Positions 37,076-48,876 of a stretch of 64,000 bases of DNA are shown in pieces. The translations under genes and the position numbers were made by a program. The notes beneath the pieces were generated by a model. That model ran no database searches, was not told the origin of the DNA, and saw only the letters and a program-made list of their open reading frames with translations. Within the stretch, counting starts at the first letter, position 1; each line of letters starts with the position of its first letter. Source of the stretch: Casuarina equisetifolia (taxonomy: Eukaryota; Streptophyta; Magnoliopsida; Fagales; Casuarinaceae); NCBI GenBank assembly GCA_028551475.1, contig CM052360.1:23940682-24004681 (forward strand), written 5' to 3'.

Positions 37076-38952
37076 TTTTTATGTAGTTTACTAATTTTCC
37101 TAAAAGATGAAGAATTATTTAGTTATATTTGTAATGCAAACTGATTATCTAGAAGAAATTGGCCGTATGCATTTTTCTACTAATAAGACTACTCACTAAT
37201 TTTTAGGGTTGATCTCTATCTTGGATTACACATCCAGTCAAGAGAAACCATGAACTAGAATTGAAGAGTTTGCCTTGTCCATAAGGAAGCATTTCCTAGT
37301 AGCCTTATCAAACTATGCAACTCCTTGGCATGCTAAAGAAACCGGAGTGTAAATGGAAACAAAACCCTAGTTTGTATTCTTTACAATTGGGGTTACATCT
37401 TGAATTAATAAATAGGGAAAATTTCATGCATTAGTTGACCAGTTTTTAGGCAATTCTGGTAGACAGTTTTTGATACTATTTAGGATGCAATTCACGTTTG
37501 GCTTTCACTTTTTCACTTCACTGCATTGAGTATCCTTCAATGCTTGAAACCATGCACTATTTAAATGTGCACATTTTTATTTTTAGTATCTCCACTTTTA
37601 TTTGATTTTTGGACCAAGGGAAGCATGGTTTTAAAGATACACATCTCTTTATATTAGTTTCACATTCAAGTTATAGCAAATCCTAGCTTTCTCTACATCT
37701 AGTCACTTTGGAATTTACTCGAGAATAATTTTATTGCTGGACTCCAGAATGATACAATTATCTCTTGTTTAAATGGTTTTGAGTAGTTTAGATGAAGAGC
37801 CAAAATGACTAAACTCCCTTCACATTAATTAAAATTTGTCTAGATATTTTGGGTGGCAAGAATCATAACCTATGGCGTCACTTTCAACAACTTGTCTCAT
37901 GTCCAATCTTGAACTAATTATGATAGCATATTTCCTGTTTCTAAACAATGTTGGGTACCTTATATGGGGCTTTAGACCCAAATGTGGCAGCCACCGAACA
38001 AAGCATTTCTGGAGCTACAATTGGGAACCTTAATCAGTTTGTTGGTCCATCAACATTGGGTTGTCCTATTTGTTATGATGGAAGAAGAGAAGTTCACACA
38101 TACCCTTCTTTTATCAATAATAGTTCGAAAGCATTTCAATATCCCTTCATTGCTTCCTTTGAAAAGGTTTGCACTTCAATGCAATTATTCAATTCTGCAC
38201 TTCCATAAGAATCCTTTCGCTGCATTGCTAACTTCTACTGATTCAGTTTTGCTTTTTGGCGGCTCCGTTAACATTTATCAATAAGCAACACCCATGAAGT
38301 GCCCAAAACTTAACAAAAAAATCAACCAAGCTATAATCCAAGAATTATGGACTTGCCACCTATATGGCTCCAACTTCAGGAACACAATAAGCGTAGAAAA
38401 TGTCTACTTTTATCAAAAAGTAAAACAAGGTTACTTTTTTGAATCATTTGAGTTCATTTTTACAACCTAATTGACTGAAGCTCCAATAAATAATTAATGC
38501 CAAGTAAGGGAATTGAAAACTCATGATTGACTCTTTTTTGAATGAAGCACCAATGAATAGTAAGGGAATAAAGAAAAAAAAAAGAATGAGGAAACTATAT
38601 TTAAAGAATGATTAATATCAAGTCATGATGCAACATCAATGCAACTATTTGTATAGAGCATCCTTGAATAATAAGGGAGAAAAACCAATAAAAAAGAATG
38701 AGAAAACTATGTTAGTAGAATGTCGAAAAACAAAACCATGATAAAGGCACTTAACGTACTACCATTGTGGAGGACAGAAGAGGAAAGAGCATCAATTAAA
38801 GCAGATATGCACAAGGAACCATTATGATCAAAAACAAAAGGTAAACGTCATTCATAGTATCTAACAATCATCCTTACATTTGTACATATCAATTCGAATC
38901 TATGTAATGTCTATAGTCCCAAGCAAGGAAAGTTTAAGCTAAGATACATGAA
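37076..38952. other. Intergenic sequence
   Basis: No recognised gene. A plus-strand frame at 37948-38208 (86 codons, MLGTLYGALDPNVAATEQ) has no family I can name and could be a fragment. 38520-38740 contains two diverged copies of a roughly 110-bp A-rich phrase ending AAAAAGAATGAG-AAACTAT. Confidence 0.4.
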
Positions 38953-39822
38953 TTAAATTTCAAACCTTCTTTTCTTATCATTCCGTTCCCTAAGATAGAC
39001 ATATGGTGACTGCCCCTCCCCATCCAAAGCAATGGGGTCACCCAAACCCTCGAGTATACTCACAAGCTGTGATCGGCCATATTCTCTAACACAAAGAGGT
39101 TGATGATAAAATGTCTCATACTTGGATGGAACGTCATCGAGAGACAAGCGTCCTCCATAATTTTTCAGCAATGTTTCTAACCGGTGTTTCAATCCCTCCA
39201 TAATAAGCTCCATCTTACAATGATCAGCAAGTACAATGTCTACATAACAAGCTGTAAAACTGTAGCAGAAGGAACAACATACCCACGAGCCAAACTAGGC
39301 CAATCCCAAACAAACTTACCTTCAATAATAAGCCGAGAATGAACATTAACTCCAGAAGGTACAGCAAGGATTATCGTGTGTCCAAGTTTAGCAAGTCGGT
39401 GAAGGGCCCAAGCAAAATTTATGTCCCCTGAGATCAAGAAGATAAAAGGAGGTCGAGGCCCGTGGAAGGTTGGACGAATCATGTCAAGCAAAATCAACAG
39501 AAGCATCCTTTCCCTTCCTGCTTGGAACATCAAGAAACTTAATACCAGATCTAGATCAACCCTCCCTAATTTGATCAGAGAATCTAGTGACATCCCCATA
39601 CGCAGACATCACAACAGTTCCTCTAGTTATTGTCCGCACAGCACTTAAAATGTTCCCTGCAACGAGTGCAGGGTTAACTTCTCGTGGAATAGGACAACTC
39701 TCCATGTGCCAAAATACAGTAGTAGAACTTCGACTCAGATCCGTATCCATAGCCTTTTCTGCATCTGGATTAGCCATCATCACATGGAAAATCAGTAGGT
39801 GAGAAGCCACATAAATAGCCAT
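38953..39822 (-). pseudogene. LOTUS-NYN domain gene, decayed
   Basis: Three open pieces form the layout of plant MARF1/limkain-like proteins: an N-terminal NYN (PIN-like RNase) domain and a C-terminal OST-HTH/LOTUS domain. NYN pieces are TTVFWHMESCPIP, NPALVAGNILSAVRT and MSAYGDVTRFSDQIREG (39822-39556), then FLISGDINFAWALHRLAKLG and FVWDWPSLARG (39480-39280). The LOTUS piece is 39213-38953 (LKHRLETLLKNYGGRLSLDD, YGRSQLVSILEGLGD, YVYLRERN). Known members act on RNA; the substrate here is unknown. A stop after REG, a frame change near 39500, loss of the usual segment between the NYN halves and a stop before the LOTUS piece indicate a pseudogene, unless unrecognised introns explain the breaks. 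Confidence 0.7.
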
Positions 39823-40582
39823 TTAAAACTACGATAGATGGGTGTAGACATGCATATCCACGTACACCCCAACAAATATATATCGACCATAAGAGTTGAA
39901 ACCCATATAGAAATAGAGAAATTTGAACTGAAGAACAATCAACCACGAGAAGCACCTAAGTTGCTAGTTCTAAAAGAAGGTTTTGGAACTTCCGCAACAT
40001 TGCTATATAGAACCTGCCTAAGGTTTCATCCTGTCGGGAGGTAATAATCTGGGGATAAAATCTATGCCATCAAAATAAGATCTCCATTTATCCAAAATGA
40101 CAGTCGCTTTCCCTCTCCATGGTATGATCTGAGAGTGTTTCTACATCCAATTCAGCACCACTTTCAAGAATAATTTTCCTTGATCACGATCCAATTATAC
40201 ACTGCCTGTTGGTATCTTGCCTAAACTCAGTGCCTTCATAAAAAGGAAAAACGAGTCTACTTACTGTAAGCCTGTATTTCGTTTAGAGAAATTAAATTTT
40301 TGTTGAAAGATTAGCCATTAAGTATTCACCCTTAGGCTTTACGTATATCCTATCCTTTCAGTGCTTTTAAAACCAAGCAAGCGTTGGAATGAAATCTATC
40401 AAAAAAAACATTTGGCCACAATGAAATCTATCCAGTAACTTAAGCTTGTGTAATAAAAACAATCAACTAATTCCTTGGAATGCGTAACTACGTAGAACTC
40501 AAATTAAATAATAAAGTCAAAAAATCATAATGGAAGCACATATGAAAGGATAAATTACTCAAGAAAAATTAGTAAAGGTTAC

Positions 40583-40766
40583 CGGAATTGCGTGAACCTC
40601 GCACATTGCTAGAAGAATGGAGGTCTACCGGCGTGTTCATCACCACAGATTGCGTCGTTTCTTTTCCTCAACCAGAACACAGAGAGAGAGAGAGAGAGCT
40701 AGAAGAAGAGGAGTCTACCGGCGTGTTCATCACCACAGATTGCGTCGTTTCTTTTCCTCAACCAGA

Positions 40767-40800
<34 letters not shown>

Positions 40801-40980
40801 CTAGAAGAAGAGGAGTCTACCGGCGTGTTCATCACCACAGAATGCGTCGCTTCTTTTCCTCAACCAGAACAGAGCAAGAATCGAATTAGGGTGAATCGAG
40901 ATGGGATAGTTTTGGGGGCGAACGTTCAAGATCCAGTCGATTTACGAGTCTCTTGGGATAGGAGACCCAAATGGTAATGG
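40583..40980 (-). other. Possible first exon of the LOTUS-NYN gene
   Basis: On the minus strand this GC-richer segment ends in ATTCCG followed by GTAACC, a plausible splice donor at 40583, about 0.75 kb upstream of the NYN piece. It could be a 5' UTR or start exon. It contains three tandem repeats. The plus strand is also open here (40588-40977). Exon assignment is inference. Confidence 0.3.
40608..40870. repeat. Three tandem repeats of 90-102 bp
   Basis: Units begin GCTAGAAGAA at 40608, 40698 and 40800. Each contains GTCTACCGGCGTGTTCATCA and TTCTTTTCCTCAACCAGAAC and ends in an (AC)n(AG)n tract whose length explains the 90 versus 102 bp period. Both periods are multiples of three. Confidence 0.9.
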
Positions 40981-40999
40981 AGGATGTCCAAAGCCCATC

Positions 41000-42559
41000 A
41001 ATTTAAGAATTTAAAATCTAATCATTATAGAATTTAAAATTAAGTTATAAATAAAGGGAAAGCAAAAGGGAGAAAAGCTAGACTATAAATATAGGGCAAA
41101 GAAAAAGAATAGAATCGAGGTTATCAAAGAAATAAAAATTTTGATTTGACCTCCATAATTCAGGAAGCTTAAGATTTTTAATATTAAGAATTTATATATT
41201 ACTTTTCTTTTGTAGGATGTTATTTTGTTATTTTAGCTCATATTATTTTGAAACCATAAATAATTACGATTTGCTATGGTGATCATCAAACCAAGAATGA
41301 ATATAAGAAATTTTCATTAGACCACCAAGATAAGGATTACCAATAAAACAAATGGTTTTCATTATTCAATGATATATAACCAACTTTCTTTTCCAAAGAA
41401 AATGTCATTCAACCACTTTTCTAATTATTTATTTATTTATTATTACTATTATTTTAAAATAACAAGTTCTTCTTTTCTTTTTCATGAGAATAATCATGCT
41501 TTCATATTCCTAAATGCATTGGAAACTACCATCGTACAAGCTTTAACTATTGTTAATCATATACTTCTTTAAAAGAAGTTTTAGAATTTTGCTCTAGTAT
41601 TAGATTTGATCTATGCTTTAAGAAGAAGGCTCTTTATTCACCAATTTTTTATACTTAAATATTCATCCATCTAAGCATTAATTAGTTTAAACTTAAAAAC
41701 ATCCCCCACAAAAAACGAAGCAAATTGTCAAATTCTTGTTTCTCTTACACCTTTACTTTTGGAAACTCCATCTAAGCATCATTTAGTTCAATTAACCATA
41801 CAATTTTTTTTAGTTTTGGCAAATGATGTAAAATTCTTACAGAAAATAATTAATTTATGTCTTCCATTGTGAGAGGAGAATTAACTTAGCTTTATCAATA
41901 AGATGAGTGCTTGAAAAAATGATTGGTCCATTACAATATCTCCCACCTCTTTGGGAAACATGTAATAAATATTTTGAAAATTTATTTTAAATATGAAAAA
42001 TCTTAATCGCTTTCTTTAAAGGTTGCGTGTTGTTTTGAAATATTAACAATAAATGATAAAATAAATTTTATTATGAAAAATGTAGGGTTTATTAAACACC
42101 CGTACCTAAGAGATTCTATGCCAAATTTCTAGCACAATAAAGTTGTTTAATAGATTTTCAAAAGAAGGTGCACTTTCAAAAATAACAAATATTTGTGCTT
42201 TCCTCTTTGCACAATTTGAAGAAGCACACCTAAAGTAGGTTTTGCAGCAACAAAATGCCTAGTGAGTATTAAAGAGGCCACCAAAGCTCCATTTCAATAA
42301 TTTGTTGCTCCCATGAAATGAAAAAGGAACATCTATTGAACCTCATTTCTAACCTAAGTGCTCAAATTGCATAGCAACTAACTTAAATTCCTTTGCTTCC
42401 TTTACTGTGTCATTGAACAAAGTTGTTGATCAAGATGGAGCAATCCCTAACCTAGATGTTGATACTAAGTCTTGGAGAGGACAGATATTTTGCAAATGTT
42501 ATACAAATTTCTACCTTGTAAATAGGGGGGGTATCTTCCAACCTCATATGGATAGATAT
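41000..42559. other. Intergenic AT-rich sequence
   Basis: Nothing recognised apart from weak similarity of 42460-42600 to 30720-30845. Confidence 0.5.
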
Positions 42560-43500
42560 TTTTCATTTTTTAGGAATAAAATTTTCCTCAATGTCTCCTT
42601 TAAAAGACAAAGGTTGAAAAATATTTTTGACAGGCACCTAACTTAACTAGGAATAGATGTTGCTTACAACCTTTTGGTTCTAAGTTCAACACCAAAAGCA
42701 TATTTAAATGTATGTTTAAAATAAATAAAAAAGAAGAAGAAGAAGAAACTGAAAAGGATTGCTTCCTACTTCATAGAAACGGTGTATTGCAATGCAAAAA
42801 TTAAAAAAAAAGATTGATTTAGTGGGATGAAAGGGATACCAAGGGATAGTTTATCATCGAATGCCTTGTGGATTCTTTATTACAAGTCACACATGAAAGG
42901 TTTGCTTTGGTTTTTTGCTATTTTCACCAATGTAGAGATATTTCTTCAAAGACATTTCCCGAGATCATCCTAACTTTATTTATATTCTAATTCAACGAAA
43001 TTAAAATAATCAAAACTAGGTGAGAATAAAATGATAATCTAAGCTCTTATATAATAGCTTGATAGTCATGCTTTTCAACATTATCCCAAACTATCACTCT
43101 ACTTTTGGTCAAGGGAAGACGAATCTTGAAGAATATTCTTCTAGCGAAAGAGTTTTTTCCTAGATACCATAAGGATAAAGGCAACCCCAAACTTGCATTA
43201 AGAATTGTTGTTATTAAGGCTTATATAAGTCATTGAACTGGGATTGTATTCAAAGTGTGATGGAAATGATGGGTTTTTATCTTGTTTTTGTCAACTAGGT
43301 ATCAAGACTCTGTGCTAATATCAATAGGAAGCTTATTGATTATATATCCAAAGGTAAAACAATTAAATAGGTAGATCCTCTATGACTCACATATTTATGA
43401 CTGCTATAGAACCACTTATAAGTTGCCTAAGTAATTTCATAGTAGTTGAGAGATTCAAATATCACTAAAAGTACTCTAACATAGGTCTAGCCTAGGATAT
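42560..43500 (-). repeat. Orphan UGT 5'-flank block
   Basis: Paralogous to 19265-20200 upstream of UGT-B, including TACAACCTTTTG, the (AAG)n tract, GATTGATTTAGTGGGATGAA and GGTCAAGGGAAGA. No UGT coding sequence lies directly to its left. It may be the displaced 5' flank of UGT-E, whose coding half stops at 27918. Confidence 0.7.
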
Positions 43501-43539
43501 TTTTGGCTTCTGATTACTAATAAAATTAGTAATTAGTAA

Positions 43540-44771
43540 TATTAAATCTTTGTTCACAAGAGATAGACTTCAATTTATTGGAACTCTAAAGACAAAGGTT
43601 ATTAAATATGCCACACTTCAAATGAATTCTTTTACCACCGATTCTCTTGAGGGCATGCTAAAGATAATTATATCTTTATATACTTCACTTTAAATGAATT
43701 CTTATACTCCACTTCAATTTTTACAAACCTAAAGACTATCCATAAGACCTCACCACCTTACTTATCTTGGCCTAAAGAATCAGCTAGTTCTTTTATCATG
43801 CCAAAGGAAAAACTTTAAGACAAGTATCTTTAAAATTGTATTTAGTTTTTGGTTTATGCTATTTGGATTCATAAAAAATTTGAAAATGTTACTAGCTTTG
43901 ATTTATTACTCTTAAAGCTATCAATTGAATATAAATTCCTCCCTAAAAAAATACCTAAACAATTGAAAAATATATTCAATGTGCTTGTGAATTAGAAAAG
44001 ATCATATTTGATCCTTTTTTATGCTTTGAATTGTCTCGACGTAGGTGCATGCCTGTAGTTTTATCTTGTATAGTTCCTCGACATCTATACAAGTTTGGTT
44101 TGCAAAAACAAAAACATATAAATTAAGCAAAATATAAGATCACACTTGGCCTCAATATTGCTTGATTTTGAATGTTAGAAAAGGCCACTTCCCCCCTTTA
44201 AAACAATTATTAGAGAGGGAGATAATTCTATATATAGTGATAATATTAGGGCAAGATATAAAAAATGTTAAACAACTATTAATTTCAATACACCCTCTAC
44301 TCCCAAGCATGAGCAAATCATTGGAACCTAATCTAAAAGTAATGGTAACGAACAAAAAAATGTTACACTTTAACCTAAATTCTAAAATTATGTTAAAAGT
44401 GTGTTACTTCCTTTTTTAAGATTAGTCAAAAGAGAAGGAATATTCTCATATAGATATATATATATATAAAGACGTATCATCCCAAAATAGTGACAACATG
44501 AGGCAACTAATATTTCAATATTAAGATTTAAAAATCCTACAAAACTAACATCACAATATCTCAAAACCTCAAATCACACCCACTGTGTACTTTTCTTTAT
44601 TATAGAAAAAAGAAACGACAAAAAAGATTACAACTTTATTAGTCAAATAATTTAGAAGTTCAACTGGAATATCAATCCAAATAAGGACTGAATAATAAGC
44701 AGGCACACCTTACAAACACTCACAAGGATAGATTATTCTGCAAATAATGCCCGAAAACAGAAGAAAGAAAA
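43540..44771 (-). repeat. UGT 3'-flank block (UGT-F unit)
   Basis: It matches the 3'-flank of UGT-B without the LINE tail found there. Landmarks: ACAAGAGATAGACTTCAATT, TTGAATTGTCTC, CTGAATAATAAGCAGGCACA and GGATAGATTATTCTGCA just beyond the stop codon. Confidence 0.7.
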
Positions 44772-46235
44772 TCATTTCCTGGCATTCCTAGAGCAACTTG
44801 AACTCAATTCTTCAATTAAAGAATTCAAATCAGAGTCAGATGATCCCCCTTGTTCAACAGCCCTCCTTGCCATCTCCCCAAGCGCCTGGGCTCTCTTTCT
44901 CATTTCTTCTGCTTCTTCCCCAACCATAATTCGCCTCACGGCCTTCTCGACTGCTTCCTTCTTCATAAAATCTCCCACTTCTTCAACCCATCGCTGAACA
45001 CCAACACCAACTCCGATTTTCAGTACCTTTGTCACCAAACTTTCATTGTAAAACTGCTCCGCGGACACAGGCCATGTAACCAAAGGAACCCCAGCACTGA
45101 TTCCCTCCAAAGTTGAATTCCACCCGCAGTGAGTCACAAACGCTCCAACTGCGTTGTGATCAAGAATCAAAACCTGGGGGGCCCAACCTCTTATAATTAG
45201 TCCCTTGCCTTCCATTCTCTTCTCAAACCCTTCAGGTAACCAATCTTCTTCTTCTTTTTCTCTTTTGCCTTTCCTTACGACCCAAACGAATTGCTGACCA
45301 GAAGCCTCAAGACCCATTGCAATCTCCATCAGTTGAGAATCAGTAAAGTTAGTGGTACTTCCAAAGCATACATAAACAACTGAGTTGTTTTTCTTTGTCG
45401 TAAGCCACTTCAAGCATTCATGTTCATCAACGGAAGCCACTTTCCCCCTCTGGGCTTTATCAGCAGATTCCTTGTTGCATAGGGAAACCGGCCCCACATG
45501 CCACGCCTTCTTTCCCAAAACTTTTCTGTAATGATCTGCATAGGCCGGCTCCAGCTCGTAGAAGCTGTTTGCAACCATTCCAAAGCTTCTTGGTTCTGAT
45601 TCCGAGGCTTCTTTAAACATTTTGGCGAATTCATTTTGAACCTCTTGGTTAGTGAAACACGGTAGTTGCATCTTTGTCAACTTTATCTCTCCAGGAAAGT
45701 CAGGAAGGAGAAAAGGTTCCGAATCGGATAAAACTTTCTTCTGAGGTTCATATCGGCTTATACTATGCCAGGCACACATGGAAAAAAAACTGGTTCCTTG
45801 AAAATTAAGCCTGGGGATACCGAATTTAGCAGCAGCATCAGTTGCCCATGGAAAGAAAAAGTCAGCAACTAGGCAATCAGCATGGCAATCCTGGAGTAGC
45901 TGCTCCAGTGGTTGTTGAAGCATCCGAAGGGTTTTCATGAAAGTGCCTTTCATCTCTTTGGAAGGGAATGAGTCCAAGTTCTCGCATCCTTCTGGTAGGC
46001 CAGCCTTTTCAGCCGGAAATTCGATCGTTAGTATATCAAGCATGACTCTGCCCTCAGTTTTGGCTCTCTCAATCATTCTGGAGAAGTAAGGAACGTCGAG
46101 AGAGGTGGTGACTATGCTTGCCTTCACGCCTCGCGTTGCAAATAGCTTGGCCAGGTCTACCATTGGTATCATGTGGCCATGGGCCATGAAAGGGAAGAAG
46201 AGTATGTGAAGCTGAGGATCTTTGCTACCCATCAC
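44772..46235 (-). CDS. UGT-F: UGT73-type UDP-glycosyltransferase, intact
   Basis: An open single exon of 487 residues with all hallmarks of a cytosolic family 1 glycosyltransferase: His21 in AHGHMIP, the partner Asp in LVADFFFPW, the conserved [12 protein letters not shown] strand before the donor site, and a PSPG box at residues 351-394 from [10 protein letters not shown] to VSAEQ, with terminal Gln favouring UDP-glucose. The box has two small departures, HNAVGAF instead of the usual H-AVGGF and VSAEQ instead of VFAEQ. The closest copy in the window is UGT-G (many shared phrases such as [25 protein letters not shown] and SGQQF-WVVRKGK). The acceptor is unknown. The first Met of MMGSKDPQ is used. 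A shared upstream block lies at 46490-46770. Confidence 0.94.
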   Translation of the reverse strand: MMGSKDPQLHILFFPFMAHGHMIPMVDLAKLFATRGVKASIVTTSLDVPYFSRMIERAKTEGRVMLDILTIEFPAEKAGLPEGCENLDSFPSKEMKGTFMKTLRMLQQPLEQLLQDCHADCLVADFFFPWATDAAAKFGIPRLNFQGTSFFSMCAWHSISRYEPQKKVLSDSEPFLLPDFPGEIKLTKMQLPCFTNQEVQNEFAKMFKEASESEPRSFGMVANSFYELEPAYADHYRKVLGKKAWHVGPVSLCNKESADKAQRGKVASVDEHECLKWLTTKKNNSVVYVCFGSTTNFTDSQLMEIAMGLEASGQQFVWVVRKGKREKEEEDWLPEGFEKRMEGKGLIIRGWAPQVLILDHNAVGAFVTHCGWNSTLEGISAGVPLVTWPVSAEQFYNESLVTKVLKIGVGVGVQRWVEEVGDFMKKEAVEKAVRRIMVGEEAEEMRKRAQALGEMARRAVEQGGSSDSDLNSLIEELSSSCSRNARK

Positions 46236-46489
46236 ACCCGGAAAGCCAATTTAAATTGTAGTTTCAGAAGGAGAAGAACTGGGGATGGTAAGGAGGAGAG
46301 GAGGAACTAAAAGGGAAACTCTTGGTTATCCTTTTTGGTGTTCGTATGGCTCCTCGTTTGAGATCGACACGATGAATAGATAAATAGGCAAAATTCATGT
46401 TCTTGATTAAAAAAAGGCAATCTTTGTTGTTCTGATTCTGGAAGCGAAATTTGGATTGCTCTCTTTCGTGAACACAATTCATGTTGCGT

Positions 46490-46770
46490 GGGTTACGCCT
46501 TTTCTTGCAGTGACACGCCTGGATGTACCCGGGTTATGCATGGGGAACATCTGGCTGGGAAACAGTCGTACACATTCGGCGAACATCAAGGGATGAGAAG
46601 CGAACTTCTGCCCTGTGGGCAAAAGGGCAATTTAGACGGTGAACGTTCAGTGGAGGTTCTTCATCGGTGTGTTCGCCATTCGAGGGCTTCTTTCGGGGTG
46701 ACATGATCTCTTGCGTCAGGCAGACCATCTGTGATTACCCAAGTTTAGATTAACTAGGAAGCAAGTTTCT
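46490..46770 (-). promoter_or_regulatory. Shared upstream block of UGT-F
   Basis: About 255-535 bp upstream of the ATG. It contains GCATGGGGAACATCTG, ACATTCGGCGAACATC, GGGGTGACATGATCTCTTGC and CCAAGTTTAGATTAACTAGG, aligned with the blocks of UGT-A, B, G and H. A TATA-like CTATTTATC occurs on the minus strand near 46385, between block and gene. Confidence 0.4.
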
Positions 46771-46869
46771 AACTCATGAGATCATACGTGTAGGAAAGAT
46801 GGGCAAGTCCTTTGTTTTCTTCTGGTTATTCCGGAGGCTTATAAATGATTTCGAAGGGACAAAGTGAAG

Positions 46870-47879
46870 GTGGTAAGCGATTTTTTTCTTTTGCTTATTT
46901 ATAGACACAAGGTTTGAGTGCAATATTCATATCTTATGACTATATAACGAATAAGGTATAAACCTAATCTTTACAAGAGTATGATTGGTTAAAACAATCT
47001 AGCTACACAATCATAAAAGAAGCAAAAAATTCAAATACCTAAACATTTACAAGTGGCAATATATAGGATTAATCTTGTGGAGATTTGTAATTCCTAAGTC
47101 CCAATTGATCATGGCTAGCTGTAGAAACACAACTTAATATTTTAAGAATCTTGTGTGTGGTGTTATTTAATATGCTAACATAATGATTATAGAGATATTG
47201 GCTAGAAAGAAGAAATTCTTAGACAACTCTTAAATGTATACGATTTCACGAATAATAAGAAAATTACTTTTCTAAAATCATAAAAATAGTTTATTTTTTA
47301 TTTAAGAGAATTGTTTATCTATAGACAAAAGAATAGTTTCGCTCAAACTTTGTAAAATCCTCAATATCTTTCTTAGTTACTCTAATATATAAGCGAAAAT
47401 TCATATCACAGCCAATGACTACATTAGGTTCATCCACTACGGCAAAGTATCTCTCATTTAGTAAAGATTGTTATGTTAGGGATAACTGTGTTTCAATAGT
47501 ATAAGATTTATATTATTTATTAAAAATGAACATCAAAGAGCTTGTAACGTTCGCATTTAGACTTAACGTTTGCATTTAAGTCTTATTGTGGCAACTTATT
47601 TTGTCATAAAGTGTGAGTCGCAAAAAAGATAAAAAGGACATATTACTGCATAAGAAAGTCGCTGCAACAAAGAGAACCATTAAAAGATAAAACCCTAAGA
47701 AAAATAACCCTTCAATTAGCGTTTTGGCATTACTTAAATATCTGTGACAGACGAACATCATTTTAAGCTCTTAAGAGGATCAAGTGGGTACCTTCTACCA
47801 GAACCACCCTTTCTCCGAATTAGAATACTGCTTCCTAGTTTGAGAAACCTATGACTAAGAAAGCTCAAAAAAAAAAAAA
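46870..47879. other. Spacer between UGT-F and UGT-G
   Basis: No gene recognised. AT-rich sequence follows the upstream region of UGT-F and runs up to the UGT-G 3'-flank block. Confidence 0.5.
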
Positions 47880-48876
47880 AAAGGTACAAAATCAACTAAG
47901 CTAAATATAAGGGCACCCTTGGCCTAAAATTGCTCAAATTTAAGTGTTAGAAAGGGTTCACTTCCTCCCTTCAAAATGATATTAGCGCAATGTTAAATAC
48001 TACTATCTTCAATACAACTTCTCTATTCAAGCATGAGGAAATCATCATAACCTAATCTAAAAATGATGGAATGAGCAAATAAGGTGTTATACGTAAATCT
48101 GAATTTTGATATTATGTTAAAATATATTGTTTCTTCTTCTAATATTAGTCAAGAAGAAGAAGAAGAAGAAGAAGAAGGGAATATCCTTATATACAAAGAG
48201 GATATCATCCCAAAGTATTAATAATATAGACCATTATTTTTGATACGGAGATTTAAAAAACCAGCAAGACCATCATCACAGTATCTAAGATCAAGTCGGA
48301 TCCTCGAATCCTACTCTTTGATGAACGAGTGGCTAGACATCCTAAAAGGGTAAAAAGAATAATATGATCACCTGAAAAACAAAAGGATAGTACAAACACT
48401 AATAAGATATGAAAATAATACTTGACCTTTGATTAAAAAAAAAGATATAAAAATAATAACTTAGCCACTCAAAAATAATCATAAAGGCTTAACTAGTTTC
48501 TTTCAATTTTTTTACACTAATCATTCATGAAACAAGCCATTCAACCACATTAGAACTATTGTTCCGCAATACTCTCGTACCCTAAATTGGCATCATTTGA
48601 AGGGTAAAAACGAGTTAGGCTCCTCACCCAGCTCGCAACTACCCTACTTAATTGTGGTAACATATTGCAAAAATGAACCATCACTCCACATCCATTAAGC
48701 ATTTTCTTACCCAAAAAAGGAGGGAGTGAAAAAGGATTACATCGTTATTAGTCAAATAGATTTGAAGTTCAACTGGAATATCAAACCAAATAAGGACTGA
48801 AAATAAGCAGGCGCACCTTACATACACTAAGAAGGATAGATTATTCTGCAAATAATGCCCAAGAAAAGAAGAAAAA
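47880..48876 (-). repeat. UGT 3'-flank block (UGT-G unit)
   Basis: It aligns with 16330-17179, 26240-27296 and 44110-44771 (CTAAGCTAAATA-AAGG, AACTAGTTT and GACTGAAAATAAGCAGGCGC near the stop). It contains an (AGA)n tract at about 48151-48178. Confidence 0.7.

Noticed and set aside
40588-40977. 129-codon plus-strand frame with repeats
   Set aside because: Open in two frames at once because the repeat length is a multiple of three and the sequence lacks stops. No start context or homology was recognised, and the minus strand has a better exon interpretation.
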